Program-made: the position numbers and the translations under genes
Shown: positions 1 through 7,978 of the stretch, piece after piece
Layout: the number at the start of each line of letters is the position of its first letter
Numbering within the stretch: position 1 is the first letter of the stretch
Source: an uncultured Muribaculaceae bacterium
Lineage (GTDB): Bacteria > Bacteroidota > Bacteroidia > Bacteroidales > Muribaculaceae
Direction of reading: 5' to 3'
DNA: 17,588 bases
NCBI GenBank assembly: GCA_934555895.1
Contig: CAKTFH010000034.1
Coordinates: 1-17,588, forward strand
The notes under the pieces: model-generated
Told to the model about the DNA's origin: nothing
The model's input: the letters and a program-made list of their open reading frames with translations, nothing else
Databases searched by the model: none

Positions 1-19
1 GTCACAGATAAGAAATTTT

Positions 20-526
20 TCATCTTCCGTCTCTGCAATCTATATGCTTAAACACAGGTTTATTACCATGCGCCGCATTGTGATGGTTGGAGAACGGAAT
101 GCCGAGAAAGTCGCATACATATGGTAGCGAATGCGACGAGCACATCGATTTAGGGATGGCACGCCGTGATGCCGCCAGTGTGCAGTAAAATGTGTAGTCG
201 GGGTAATCCATCCGATAGGTGCGGTGGGCCGCCCTGATGCATTTTTCGTCGAAAGCCTTGTTGTGGGCCACCAAAGGAAGATTCCCGATTATTGGCGCCA
301 GACGCCTCCACACTCGGTCGAAAGTGGGAGAGTTCTCTGTGGTTTCGCGGCTGATGCCGTGAATCTGTTCGGTGAAACATCTGAAATAATACTCTGGCTC
401 GGGTCGCACCAGTTCATAAAACCGCGCTGTGATCACACCTCCCTCAACCTTCACGGCACCTATGGCACAGATGCTTTCGGGATGGTTGTTGGCCGTTTCC
501 ACATCAATGGCTACAAAGTTGTCCAT
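20..526 (-). CDS. DnaQ-like (DEDDh) 3'-5' exonuclease, atypical C-terminus
   Basis: 168 residues, similar throughout most of their length to small stand-alone exonucleases related to the DNA polymerase III epsilon subunit. These remove nucleotides from DNA or RNA 3' ends with two metal ions. Visible motifs: ExoI D8-x-E10 (AIDVET), ExoII with N89 and D93 (AHNKAFD), and the start of ExoIII, H148-H149-N150. The family pattern is H-x4-D; here H149 is followed by NAAHG, so position 154 is Gly, not Asp. The usual DAEAC-like continuation and C-terminal helix are replaced by about 15 unrelated residues before a TGA. Neither other minus-strand frame restores the motif downstream. The start ATG (524-526) gives the usual MDNFVAID beginning. 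It is the last gene of the porQ-cmk-ispH transcript, 36 nt behind ispH. I am sure of the family; activity is doubtful. Confidence 0.8.
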   Translation of the reverse strand: MDNFVAIDVETANNHPESICAIGAVKVEGGVITARFYELVRPEPEYYFRCFTEQIHGISRETTENSPTFDRVWRRLAPIIGNLPLVAHNKAFDEKCIRAAHRTYRMDYPDYTFYCTLAASRRAIPKSMCSSHSLPYVCDFLGIPFSNHHNAAHGNKPVFKHIDCRDGR

Positions 527-562
527 ATGCAGATAGAATTAGAGGAAATAGGGAGAATGCGG

Positions 563-1408
563 TCAGCTGATGGCATCGCGCACCTGCTCCATGAGCCAGC
601 TCGGAGTGGATGTGGCACCACAGATGCCTACACTTTCGGCTCCTTCTAGCCACGACGGGTCGATTTCCGATGCGTTGCTTATAAGATGTGTCTGAGGATT
701 CTCCTCAAGGCAGTTGGCATAGAGCACACGGCCGTTGCTGCTCTTTTTCCCTGCTACGAAAAGCACCACGCTGTGGTTGCGTGCGAAGCGGCGTATCTTT
801 TCCACGCGGTTCGCCACCTGACGGCATATGGTGTCGTAGCTCTCGAAGCTCACATCCGGCGCCATGCGGCTGCCGATGGCGTCGATTACGGCGCGGAAGC
901 CCTCGAGCGACTTGGTGGTCTGGGAATAGAGCGCTATTGGGCGGTTGAAATCGAGTTTGTCAATCTCATCGATGCTCTCTATCACTATGGCCTCTCCTGC
1001 AGTCTGGCCAACCAGACCGTTCACCTCGGCATGCCCTTTTTTGCCGTAAATTACAATCTGTGGTTTGCGCGGGTCGGTGTGACTCTCCTTGATGCGTTGC
1101 TGCAGGCGGAGCACCACCGGGCATGTGGCGTCGATTATCTCTATGCCGTTGCGCTCGGCAATGTCGTAGGTCGACGGCGGTTCGCCGTGGGCGCGCAGAA
1201 GCACCTTCCCGCCGTGCATTTCTTTCAGGTCGTCGTGGGTGATTACACCGAGCCCTTTGCGTGCCAGACGCTGCACCTCGTCGCTGTTGTGCACTATGTC
1301 GCCGAGGCAGCTCAGATGGCCGCTTTTAGCCAGTTCCTCTTCAGCTTTATGAATGGCTGTGACTACTCCGAAGCAGAATCCTGAGTCGCTGTCGATTTCT
1401 ATGCGCAT
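563..1408 (-). CDS. ispH: 4-hydroxy-3-methylbut-2-enyl diphosphate reductase
   Basis: Cytoplasmic iron-sulfur enzyme that converts HMBPP to IPP and DMAPP, the last step of the MEP pathway to isoprenoids. The 281-residue length is normal. The three cluster ligands are visible: C12 (GFCFGV), C96 (DATCP) and C195 (TICRQ). Substrate-pocket residues are also present: H40 (GDIVHN), H74 (LRAHGEPP), H126 and E128 (KKGHAEVNG), the TT of SQTTKS near 164-165, SSN at 223-225 and S267 in GATSTPSW, where many homologues have GASAP. The start ATG is followed directly by the expected MRIEID..GFCFGV opening. It lies 16 nt downstream of cmk and 36 nt upstream of the exonuclease gene, so it is probably co-transcribed. 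As I recall, a porQ-cmk-ispH order also occurs in other Bacteroidales such as Porphyromonas. Confidence 0.97.
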   Translation of the reverse strand: MRIEIDSDSGFCFGVVTAIHKAEEELAKSGHLSCLGDIVHNSDEVQRLARKGLGVITHDDLKEMHGGKVLLRAHGEPPSTYDIAERNGIEIIDATCPVVLRLQQRIKESHTDPRKPQIVIYGKKGHAEVNGLVGQTAGEAIVIESIDEIDKLDFNRPIALYSQTTKSLEGFRAVIDAIGSRMAPDVSFESYDTICRQVANRVEKIRRFARNHSVVLFVAGKKSSNGRVLYANCLEENPQTHLISNASEIDPSWLEGAESVGICGATSTPSWLMEQVRDAIS

Positions 1409-1424
1409 TTATCGTAGGTGTTAA

Positions 1425-2132
1425 TCATTTGCAAACCTCCGCCACTCTCTGGCGCACGAGGTTCATTAACCATCGGTCCTGTTCCTCGAGGTTCATGTGC
1501 GAGTTGTCGAGGTCGACCGCGTCCGCGGCGCGGCGCAGAGGGCTCTCAGCTCTGGTCTCGTCCTGATGGTCGCGGCTGACGACATTGGCGAGCACTTCCT
1601 CATATGATGCCGGCATGCCTTTCTGTATAAGCTCGGCCACGCGGCGTTCGGCTCGTGTTTCGGCCGGAGCGTTCACAAATATCTTGAGCTCGGCATCGGG
1701 AAACACCGTTGTGCCTATGTCGCGGCCGTCCATCACTATTCCTTTTTCTTTGCCCATTGCCTGCTGCAGGCGCACAAGGGCATGGCGCACGGCCGGAACG
1801 GCTGCCACTGCCGAGACATTGTCGCTCACGGCCATGCCTCTGATTTCGCGTTCAACATCCTCGCTGTTGAGCATGGTATGCTGGGTGCCGTCGGGTTGAA
1901 CGGCGAATGTGATACTGATTTCGGGTAAGGCCTTGGTGAGTTCATCGGTTTTTAAAGGGTTGATCATGCCATGCCGCATTGCATAGAGCGTGACGGCTCG
2001 ATACATCGCTCCCGTATCCACATATCTGTATCCGATGGCTTTGGCGAGCGATTTGGCCATGGTGCTTTTGCCTGACGAGGAATAGCCGTCGATGGCTATA
2101 ACTATTTTCTTGTTGCAGTTGTCGGTTGTCAT
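1425..2132 (-). CDS. cmk: (d)CMP kinase (cytidylate kinase)
   Basis: Phosphorylates CMP and dCMP with ATP in the cytoplasm, recycling CMP from lipid and nucleic acid turnover. The 235 residues match the family length. The P-loop GYSSSGKS is at 16-23, the YVDTGAMYRAVT nucleotide-binding segment at 38-49, and MDGRDIGTTVFPDA at 134-147. The lid and C-terminal signature RDHQDETRAESPLRRAADAVDLD falls near 187-209, with the basic and acidic residues expected for CMP contact. The start ATG leaves a short N-terminal tail before KIVIAIDG. The gene is 38 nt downstream of porQ and 16 nt upstream of ispH, which suggests one operon. Confidence 0.97.
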   Translation of the reverse strand: MTTDNCNKKIVIAIDGYSSSGKSTMAKSLAKAIGYRYVDTGAMYRAVTLYAMRHGMINPLKTDELTKALPEISITFAVQPDGTQHTMLNSEDVEREIRGMAVSDNVSAVAAVPAVRHALVRLQQAMGKEKGIVMDGRDIGTTVFPDAELKIFVNAPAETRAERRVAELIQKGMPASYEEVLANVVSRDHQDETRAESPLRRAADAVDLDNSHMNLEEQDRWLMNLVRQRVAEVCK

Positions 2133-2170
2133 GTTTTTGTGCGTTATGCCTGTCTCTTCAAATGCTTGCC

Positions 2171-3226
2171 TTAGTTGTAGAGTATGTCGTTGAGATTGAG
2201 GTTGAGATTGAGCATCATGGTCATGGCACCGGAATGAGGCTGTGCCAGAGCTACTGATGCATTGAAGCGTCGGAGATTTATACCTGCTCCCAGTGAGAAA
2301 CCTGAGATGAAGCTACGTTTGTAGGTGCTCATGTCAGTGCGGCTTTTGTAATTGTAGCCCAGCGCAATGAAGAAACGCTCGCTGGGTATGAAGTCCACGC
2401 CGAAAATGAGGTGTCGGAAAAGATTTGATGCGAATTTGTCTTTTTTCTTGAAATCTCCGTCAGACAATCCGTCGCCGGTCTCGTAGAATGGAAGATGCCA
2501 TTTGGTAAGATTCCATGCCGTGATGGAGAACCTGATCGGCAGTCCCGAGAACATTTTTGCGACACCAAGCCGCACATCTATTGGCAGACGGTCATAGGTG
2601 GAGTTGAATCGTTTAAGCTGACCTCCGAGGTTGGCTACTACTGCCGAAAGCGAGAGCTCACTGTCGGGGTCGAAATAGTTTATGCCAAGGTCGGTTGCCA
2701 CGGCGAAGGCTGAATATTGCTCATATGAGCTGTAGAGCATCTTCAAGGCGATGCCGCCGCGCAGACGGTCGGTGATGTCGTAAGAGAAAGCTCCGCTGAA
2801 ATTTATATCCGACGGGGAGAAAGACCCTATCGGGTTGCCGAATTCGTCGGTGCCCTCCATTTTGCCGTAGCCGAAATAACGTATTCCGGCGCTCCAGGCG
2901 CCTCTCTCGCCTATGGCGTGGGCATAACGCACTCCGGCGAAATTGCTTTGACCCATATAGTGCATGTAATCCACAAGCACCTGATTGTCCATCTCCGGTC
3001 CCATAAGGGCTGGGTTCTGGTCGGTTACGCTCAGCTCGTCTTCAACAGCGGTTATGTTCACTCCGCCGAGGCCATATATGCGCGCCGAGGAGGTGATGTT
3101 CAGATATTGGTAGGCCGTGCTGCCGTCTTGGGCATTGGCTGAAATGGCCACTGCAAGAAGGCATAGAAGCCATCCGAAGCATCGCCGTGCACTCAGTGTG
3201 TATTTTGATAAAATTTTGTCTGTCAT
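2171..3226 (-). CDS. porQ: Type IX secretion system protein PorQ
   Basis: 351 residues. An N-terminal signal peptide has a hydrophobic core WLLCLLAVAISANA and a likely cut after ANA (32/33). The rest is a beta-barrel-like sequence with alternating hydrophobic strands and many aromatic residues. The opening of the mature protein (AYQYLNITSSARIYGLGGVNI, then DQNPALM) is characteristic of PorQ, a PorV-related outer-membrane protein of the Bacteroidota type IX secretion system. PorQ is thought to act with the cell-surface attachment machinery. The protein ends in LNLNLNDILYN. This is the first gene of the minus-strand set porQ-cmk-ispH-exonuclease and diverges from dapF across 192 nt. No other secretion-system gene is in the window. 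A general PorV/PorQ-like barrel is the only close alternative. Confidence 0.87.
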   Translation of the reverse strand: MTDKILSKYTLSARRCFGWLLCLLAVAISANAQDGSTAYQYLNITSSARIYGLGGVNITAVEDELSVTDQNPALMGPEMDNQVLVDYMHYMGQSNFAGVRYAHAIGERGAWSAGIRYFGYGKMEGTDEFGNPIGSFSPSDINFSGAFSYDITDRLRGGIALKMLYSSYEQYSAFAVATDLGINYFDPDSELSLSAVVANLGGQLKRFNSTYDRLPIDVRLGVAKMFSGLPIRFSITAWNLTKWHLPFYETGDGLSDGDFKKKDKFASNLFRHLIFGVDFIPSERFFIALGYNYKSRTDMSTYKRSFISGFSLGAGINLRRFNASVALAQPHSGAMTMMLNLNLNLNDILYN

Positions 3227-3367
3227 TAATTGTCAATATGTTATAGCTGAAGTTGTAACATTGTCGTAGGTCTTCAGCTTGTGGTGCGCACATTTAATAA
3301 ACGCAAAATTCCACATTCTATTACGTGGAGTGCAAAGGAAAAAATATCAAAAAAATCACTTTGATGC

Positions 3368-3400
3368 TTGCATGTTTTAAAAGGGAAATTACTAACTTTG
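3368..3400 (+). promoter_or_regulatory. Bacteroidota-type promoter for dapF
   Basis: A TAACTTTG -7 box (3393-3400) matches the Bacteroidota consensus TAnnTTTG. A TTG (3368-3370) stands 22 nt upstream in the place of the -33 element. Transcription would begin about 6-8 nt downstream, giving a leader of roughly a dozen bases before the dapF ATG at 3419. The divergent porQ promoter must lie in the same 192-nt AT-rich gap, but I see no clean -7 box for it. Confidence 0.65.
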
Positions 3401-3418
3401 CGGCTTTAAAAGTGAGAT

Positions 3419-4303
3419 ATGAAATTCACCAAAATGCATGGCGCCGGCAACGACTACATCTATGTCAATTGCATCGATGGAACGTTTGGCGGCGACGATG
3501 CTGAGATAATAAGCGATGACGCCAGGCTGGCTGATATTGCCCGCCGTCTGAGCCGCCCCCATTTCGGAATAGGTGCCGACGGCCTGGTGATGATTCTCCC
3601 TTCGGATGTGGCCGACATGCGCATGCGCATGTTTAACGCCGACGGATCAGAGGGCCGCATGTGCGGCAATGCCACCCGTTGCATCGGCAAGCTTGCTCAC
3701 GACAATTCCATCATTGGTAAAGATAAGACATCACTCGCGCTCGAAACCGCTTCGGGTGTGAAATATCTTACGCTTTTTGTCGGCGACGACGGCCTTGTAA
3801 AAGAGGTGACGGTCGACATGGGCGCTCCAGTGTTGAGTGCCGGCGAGGTGCCTGTGGTTCTCCCCGATGGTTGCGACCCTTATGCCGTGCCGGCATCGGC
3901 ATGTGGCGATGAGTTTGTCATAACTCCTGTCAGCATGGGCAATCCCCACGGTGTGGTGTTTGTCGACGAAATCACCGATAGGCTCGTGCTTGCGGTCGGT
4001 CCGCAACTCGAGGTACACCCCATGTGGCCCGATCGCGCCAACATAGAGTTTGCTCGCCTGAATCCAGACGGCAGCATCGACATGCGCGTGTGGGAGCGCG
4101 GAAGCGGCGAGACTCTCGCATGTGGCACAGGCGCCTGCGCCACCGCTGTGGCGGCAATGCTTACAGGCCGTACCTCCGCAGGGAAGGTTACGATACATCT
4201 CATCGGCGGCGACCTCACCGTGGCATGGGACGGCACTCCGTCAGGCCATGTGATGATGACCGGACCAGCCACGACGGTTTTCACCGGAGATGTCACACTT
4301 TAA
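3419..4303 (+). CDS. dapF: Diaminopimelate epimerase
   Basis: Cofactor-free racemase that interconverts LL- and meso-diaminopimelate for lysine and peptidoglycan synthesis. It has 294 residues, slightly longer than the usual 270-280. The family opening FTKMHGAGNDYIYVN is at 3-17. The two catalytic cysteines are C82 (EGRMCGNATRC) and C235 (TLACGTGACAT). The GNPHG motif (174-178) and the ERGSGET segment (226-232) are also present. The start ATG fits both the family N-terminus and the promoter just upstream. It is followed after 22 nt by dapL, whose product is its substrate, so the pair covers two consecutive steps and is probably one operon. Confidence 0.97.
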   Translation: MKFTKMHGAGNDYIYVNCIDGTFGGDDAEIISDDARLADIARRLSRPHFGIGADGLVMILPSDVADMRMRMFNADGSEGRMCGNATRCIGKLAHDNSIIGKDKTSLALETASGVKYLTLFVGDDGLVKEVTVDMGAPVLSAGEVPVVLPDGCDPYAVPASACGDEFVITPVSMGNPHGVVFVDEITDRLVLAVGPQLEVHPMWPDRANIEFARLNPDGSIDMRVWERGSGETLACGTGACATAVAAMLTGRTSAGKVTIHLIGGDLTVAWDGTPSGHVMMTGPATTVFTGDVTL

Positions 4304-4325
4304 TAATTTAATGTAAGAATTGACC

Positions 4326-5564
4326 ATGTTTCATATAAACGACAATTTCCTGAAGCTCCCCGAAAGTTATCTGTTTTCGGAAGTGGCACGCCGTATCGCG
4401 GCTTTCAAGGAGGCCAATCCGGAAGCCGATGTGATACGCATGGGCATAGGTGATGTCACCTTGCCACTCTGTCCGGCGGCAGTGGAGGCCATGCACCGTG
4501 CCGTCGACGACGAAGCCAATACCACTACTTTCCATGGCTATGGTCCGGAGCAAGGGTATCCTTTCCTGCGTGAGGCTATTGCCGAGCATGACTATAAGGC
4601 AATCGGTGTGGAAATCTCGCCGGACGAGATTTTTATCAGCGACGGTGCCAAGAGCGATACAGGAAATATAGGTGATATTCTCGCCAAAGGCAATCGCGTG
4701 GCTGTCACCGATCCGGTTTATCCGGTTTATGTCGATACAAACGTTATGGCAGGCCGTTCCGGCGACATCGTTGACGGGCGCTGGAGCAACATAATATATC
4801 TTCCCGTGACAGCTGAAAACGGCTTTGTGCCTCAGCTCCCGGCCGAGGTGCCCGATGTGATATATCTTTGTTATCCCAACAACCCCACAGGCACCACTCT
4901 CACCCGTGCCCAGCTTAAGGTCTGGGTCGATTACGCCCTTCAGCATAAGTCGCTCATCCTGTTCGATTCGGCTTACGAATCGTTCATCCGCACCGACGAT
5001 GTGCCCCATTCCATCTACGAAATCGAGGGCGCGCGCAAGGTTGCCATAGAGTTCCGCAGTTTCTCGAAGACAGCAGGTTTCACCGGAGTGCGCTGCGGCT
5101 ACACCGTAGTGCCGGAGGAACTCACCGGTGCCGACGAGAACGGCAATCCCGTTTCACTCCGCAAGCTCTGGAACCGCCGTCAGTGCACCAAGTTCAACGG
5201 TGCAAGCTACATATCGCAGCGTGCCGCTGCCGCCATCTACACCCCTGAAGGCAATGCGCAGACACGCGAGGCCATAGACTACTACCTGCGCAACGCCTCG
5301 TTGCTCCGCGAGGGTCTTGAAAATGCCGGTCTCGAGGTGTTCGGTGGTGTTAATGCTCCTTATGTCTGGATTAAGACTCCGGGCGATATGGATTCATGGG
5401 CATTTTTCGACCTCCTGTTGAGCAGATGCCACGTGGCAGGCACACCCGGCAGCGGCTTCGGTCCCTCGGGCGAAGGATATGTGAGACTCACGGCCTTCAA
5501 CACCTACGAAAACACCGCCGAAGCGGTGAGGCGGATTGCCGCCGCCCGGCTCGGCGGCAGCTGA
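4326..5564 (+). CDS. dapL: LL-diaminopimelate aminotransferase
   Basis: PLP-dependent fold-type I aminotransferase that turns tetrahydrodipicolinate and glutamate directly into LL-diaminopimelate, bypassing the succinylase and acetylase routes. From the ATG at 4326 it has 412 residues, the normal DapL length, and starts [17 protein letters not shown] as homologues do. A TTG 6 nt upstream in frame is a less likely start. Visible: GIGDVTLPL (40-48), YPNNPTGT (183-190, Asn186 for PLP), D214 and Y217 ([10 protein letters not shown]), the Schiff-base lysine K248 in [15 protein letters not shown], and the C-terminal [17 protein letters not shown]. It sits directly behind dapF, and a hairpin follows the stop codon. 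Confidence 0.96.
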   Translation: MFHINDNFLKLPESYLFSEVARRIAAFKEANPEADVIRMGIGDVTLPLCPAAVEAMHRAVDDEANTTTFHGYGPEQGYPFLREAIAEHDYKAIGVEISPDEIFISDGAKSDTGNIGDILAKGNRVAVTDPVYPVYVDTNVMAGRSGDIVDGRWSNIIYLPVTAENGFVPQLPAEVPDVIYLCYPNNPTGTTLTRAQLKVWVDYALQHKSLILFDSAYESFIRTDDVPHSIYEIEGARKVAIEFRSFSKTAGFTGVRCGYTVVPEELTGADENGNPVSLRKLWNRRQCTKFNGASYISQRAAAAIYTPEGNAQTREAIDYYLRNASLLREGLENAGLEVFGGVNAPYVWIKTPGDMDSWAFFDLLLSRCHVAGTPGSGFGPSGEGYVRLTAFNTYENTAEAVRRIAAARLGGS

Positions 5565-5576
5565 CCTCTCGGCCTC

Positions 5577-5612
5577 GGGGGCTCCTGAAGATTCAACGCT
5601 TCGGGAGCCCCC
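5577..5612 (+). terminator. Hairpin terminator after dapL
   Basis: Left arm 5577-5590 (GGGGGCTCCTGAAG) and right arm 5599-5612 (CTTCGGGAGCCCCC) form a 14-bp stem with one G-U type mismatch and an 8-nt loop. It starts 12 nt after the dapL stop. There is no U-tract, so it may terminate inefficiently or act as a 3'-end stabiliser. Confidence 0.7.
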
Positions 5613-5624
5613 GCCGCTATAGGG

Positions 5625-5639
5625 GTGCCGATTCGGCAC
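5625..5639 (+). promoter_or_regulatory. Short perfect dyad upstream of glnN
   Basis: GTGCCG-ATT-CGGCAC is a perfect 6-bp inverted repeat with a 3-nt centre, 54 nt before the glnN start. It could be an operator half-site pair or the tail of the dapL termination region. No recognised binding-site family matches it. I see no convincing TAnnTTTG box between it and glnN; TAGATTCA near 5654 is a poor match. Confidence 0.3.
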
Positions 5640-5693
5640 ACATTAATAATGTATAGATTCATAATCCATCAAATAGTTCAATCACAACTGATT

Positions 5694-7883
5694 ATGTCAT
5701 TACTTCGATTCAAAGTGGTAAAAGAGGCCTCCGACCGCAAGACTGTGCCGGTTGAGACCCCTGCAGAGCGCCCGGAGCGTTACTACGCAGAAGCTGTGTT
5801 CAATCGCGAGAAAATGTTCGAGTATCTTCCTAAGAAGACATTCGACAGCCTCGTGTACGCCATCGACAACAAGCAGCCTATTTCGCGCGAGCTCGCCGAC
5901 AGCGTTGCTGACGGAATGCGCAAGTGGGCCATTGAGAATGGCGCGCGCCATTACACACACTGGTTCCACCCGCTCACCGGAGGCACCGCCGAGAAGCACG
6001 ACTGCTTCATAGAGCATGACGGCAAAGGCGGCGTAGTGGAGGAATTCACAGGCAAGCTTCTCGTGCAGCAGGAACCAGATGCTTCCAGCTTTCCCAACGG
6101 CGGTATCCGCAACACTTTCGAGGCTCGTGGATATTCGGCATGGGATATCTCCTCGCCGGTGTTCATCCTCAACAAGACACTTTGCATACCTACTATATTT
6201 GTGTCGTACACAGGAGAGGCTCTTGATTTTAAGACACCGCTCCTCAGGGCACTCAACGCCGTCGACAAGGCTGCCGCCGATGTGGCACGCTATTTCGACA
6301 AGGATGTGCGCCACGTGAACTCCTATCTTGGATGGGAGCAGGAGTATTTCCTGGTCGACGAGGCCCTTTACAATGCCCGTCCCGACCTGGTGCTCACAGG
6401 ACGCACCCTCATGGGGCATGAAAGCGCCAAGAACCAGCAGCTCGAGGATCACTATTTCGGGGCTATCCCCTCGCGTGTGGAGGCTTTCATGCTCGACCTT
6501 GAGACAGCATGCCACCGTCTCGGCATTCCCGCCCATACCCGTCACAATGAGGTTGCGCCCAATCAGTTCGAGCTGGCTCCCATTTTCGAGGAGACCAACC
6601 TCGCCAACGACCACAACCTTCTGCTCATGAGCGTGATGAGTGAGGTGGCACGCAAACACAATTTCCGTGTGCTCCTGCATGAGAAACCGTTTGCCGGCAT
6701 CAACGGCTCGGGTAAGCACAACAACTGGAGTCTGGGCACCGACACCGGCACACTGCTTTTCGCTCCCGGCAAGACACCCCGCGAGAACCTGCGCTTCATC
6801 GCTTTCTTCGCCAATGTAATGGCTGCGGTGAACACCCACAACGCCCTGCTGAAAGCTTCGATCTCTTCCGCCACCAACGCCCATCGTCTGGGAGCCAACG
6901 AGGCACCCCCTGCCATCATATCGATTTTCGCCGGAAAACAGATTTCGGATATCCTCGACAAGCTCGAGAATTCGTCGGAGGACGAGCTCATCACCTTCGG
7001 CGGTAAGGAGGGCATCGACATGGGAGTGGCACAGATTCCCGAGATTATGCTCGACAACACCGACCGCAACCGTACATCACCCTTTGCGTTCACCGGCAAC
7101 CGCTTCGAGTTCCGTGCCGTAGGTTCGTCGGCCAACTGCGCTTCGGCCATGATTGCCCTCAACGCAGCCGTAGCCGACCAGCTCAGGCAGTTCAAGGCCA
7201 AGGTCGATGCCCGCGTGGAGCGTGAGGAGAGCCTCTACCACGCCATTCTCGAGGAGACAAAGGCGCTTATTGCCCGCAGCAAGGCCATCCATTTCGACGG
7301 CAACGGCTACTCCGAGGAGTGGAAGGCCGAGGCTGCACGCCGTGGCCTCGACTGCGAGACCTCGGTACCACGCATCTTCGACGCATATCTGCGTCCGGAG
7401 TCGATAAAGATGTTTGCCGATACCGGCGTGTTCACCGAACTTGAGCTCCGTGCCCGCAACGAGGTGAAATGGGAGACATATACGAAGAAAATCCAGATTG
7501 AGGCACGTGTGCTCGGCGACCTCGCCCTCAACCACATCATCCCCGTGGCTACACGCTACCAGAGCATGCTCGTAGACAATGTTGTCAAACTCAAATCGCT
7601 TTTCGCTGTCGAGAAAGCCGACGAACTTACAGCAGGCGAGCTTGGGACTATCGAGAAGCTCTCGCGTCATATATGCGCCATCAAGAAAGAGACAGAGGAT
7701 ATGGTAAATGCACGCAAGGATGCCAATCGCATCGAATCGGAGCGTGAGAAGGCTATAGCCTACCACGACAATGTGGTGCCCGCCATGGAGCGCATCCGCT
7801 ACCATATCGACAAACTTGAGCTGATGGTCGACAACGAGATGTGGCCTCTGCCCAAATATCGCGAAATGCTTTTTATCAGATAA
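5694..7883 (+). CDS. glnN: Type III glutamine synthetase
   Basis: ATP-dependent ligase that makes glutamine from glutamate and ammonium in the cytoplasm. From ATG 5694 it has 729 residues, the standard size of GlnN (type III, first known from Bacteroides fragilis) and much longer than type I GlnA. The N-terminus MSLLRFKVVKEA fits homologues; the frame stays open upstream to a GTG at 5625, but that adds 23 residues of non-family sequence. Motifs: HYTHWFHPLTGG (86-97), GWEQEYFLVD (213-222, metal-binding glutamates), NEVAPNQFELAP (285-296) and KPFAGINGSGKHNNWSL (331-347, nucleotide and glutamate binding). The C-terminal third is helical. Codon use is strongly biased to G/C third bases, consistent with high expression. 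It lies between two hairpins, so it is probably transcribed alone. Confidence 0.97.
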   Translation: MSLLRFKVVKEASDRKTVPVETPAERPERYYAEAVFNREKMFEYLPKKTFDSLVYAIDNKQPISRELADSVADGMRKWAIENGARHYTHWFHPLTGGTAEKHDCFIEHDGKGGVVEEFTGKLLVQQEPDASSFPNGGIRNTFEARGYSAWDISSPVFILNKTLCIPTIFVSYTGEALDFKTPLLRALNAVDKAAADVARYFDKDVRHVNSYLGWEQEYFLVDEALYNARPDLVLTGRTLMGHESAKNQQLEDHYFGAIPSRVEAFMLDLETACHRLGIPAHTRHNEVAPNQFELAPIFEETNLANDHNLLLMSVMSEVARKHNFRVLLHEKPFAGINGSGKHNNWSLGTDTGTLLFAPGKTPRENLRFIAFFANVMAAVNTHNALLKASISSATNAHRLGANEAPPAIISIFAGKQISDILDKLENSSEDELITFGGKEGIDMGVAQIPEIMLDNTDRNRTSPFAFTGNRFEFRAVGSSANCASAMIALNAAVADQLRQFKAKVDARVEREESLYHAILEETKALIARSKAIHFDGNGYSEEWKAEAARRGLDCETSVPRIFDAYLRPESIKMFADTGVFTELELRARNEVKWETYTKKIQIEARVLGDLALNHIIPVATRYQSMLVDNVVKLKSLFAVEKADELTAGELGTIEKLSRHICAIKKETEDMVNARKDANRIESEREKAIAYHDNVVPAMERIRYHIDKLELMVDNEMWPLPKYREMLFIR

Positions 7884-7908
7884 CATATCAATACCGATAT
7901 CCCCATTG

Positions 7909-7950
7909 AAGCGGGGCCGGTCCCCCAATAGGCACGGCCCCGCTTTATAT
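7909..7950 (+). terminator. Rho-independent terminator of glnN
   Basis: A perfect 11-bp stem pairs AAGCGGGGCCG (7909-7919) with CGGCCCCGCTT (7935-7945), with a 15-nt loop and a T-rich run (TTATAT) after it. It begins 25 nt after the glnN stop and separates glnN from the PurF-like gene. Confidence 0.85.
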
Positions 7951-7978
7951 TTCCCCCCTCTCTCTGTTTACTTTTATA

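Noticed and set aside
686..1384. 232-codon plus-strand open frame opposite ispH
   Set aside because: It mirrors ispH, which has all family motifs; the translation is Ala/His/Val-rich without domain character and arises from the codon bias of the real gene.
3305..3345. Candidate porQ promoter with CAAAGGAA on the plus strand (minus-strand -7 box)
   Set aside because: It departs from TAnnTTTG at a key base and no -33 element fits, so it is too weak to annotate.
4320..4325. Upstream TTG start for dapL
   Set aside because: The ATG at 4326 gives the normal family N-terminus and length.
4308..5009. 233-codon minus-strand open frame opposite dapL
   Set aside because: Shadow of dapL, with no promoter, no signal and no recognisable domain.
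5625..5693. Upstream GTG start for glnN
   Set aside because: It would add 23 residues unlike the family and place the start inside a perfect dyad; ATG 5694 gives the standard 729-residue protein.
5700..6884. 394-codon minus-strand open frame inside glnN
   Set aside because: Fully antisense to the GlnN motifs in a G/C-third-base gene; long shadow frames are expected there and the product resembles no known protein.
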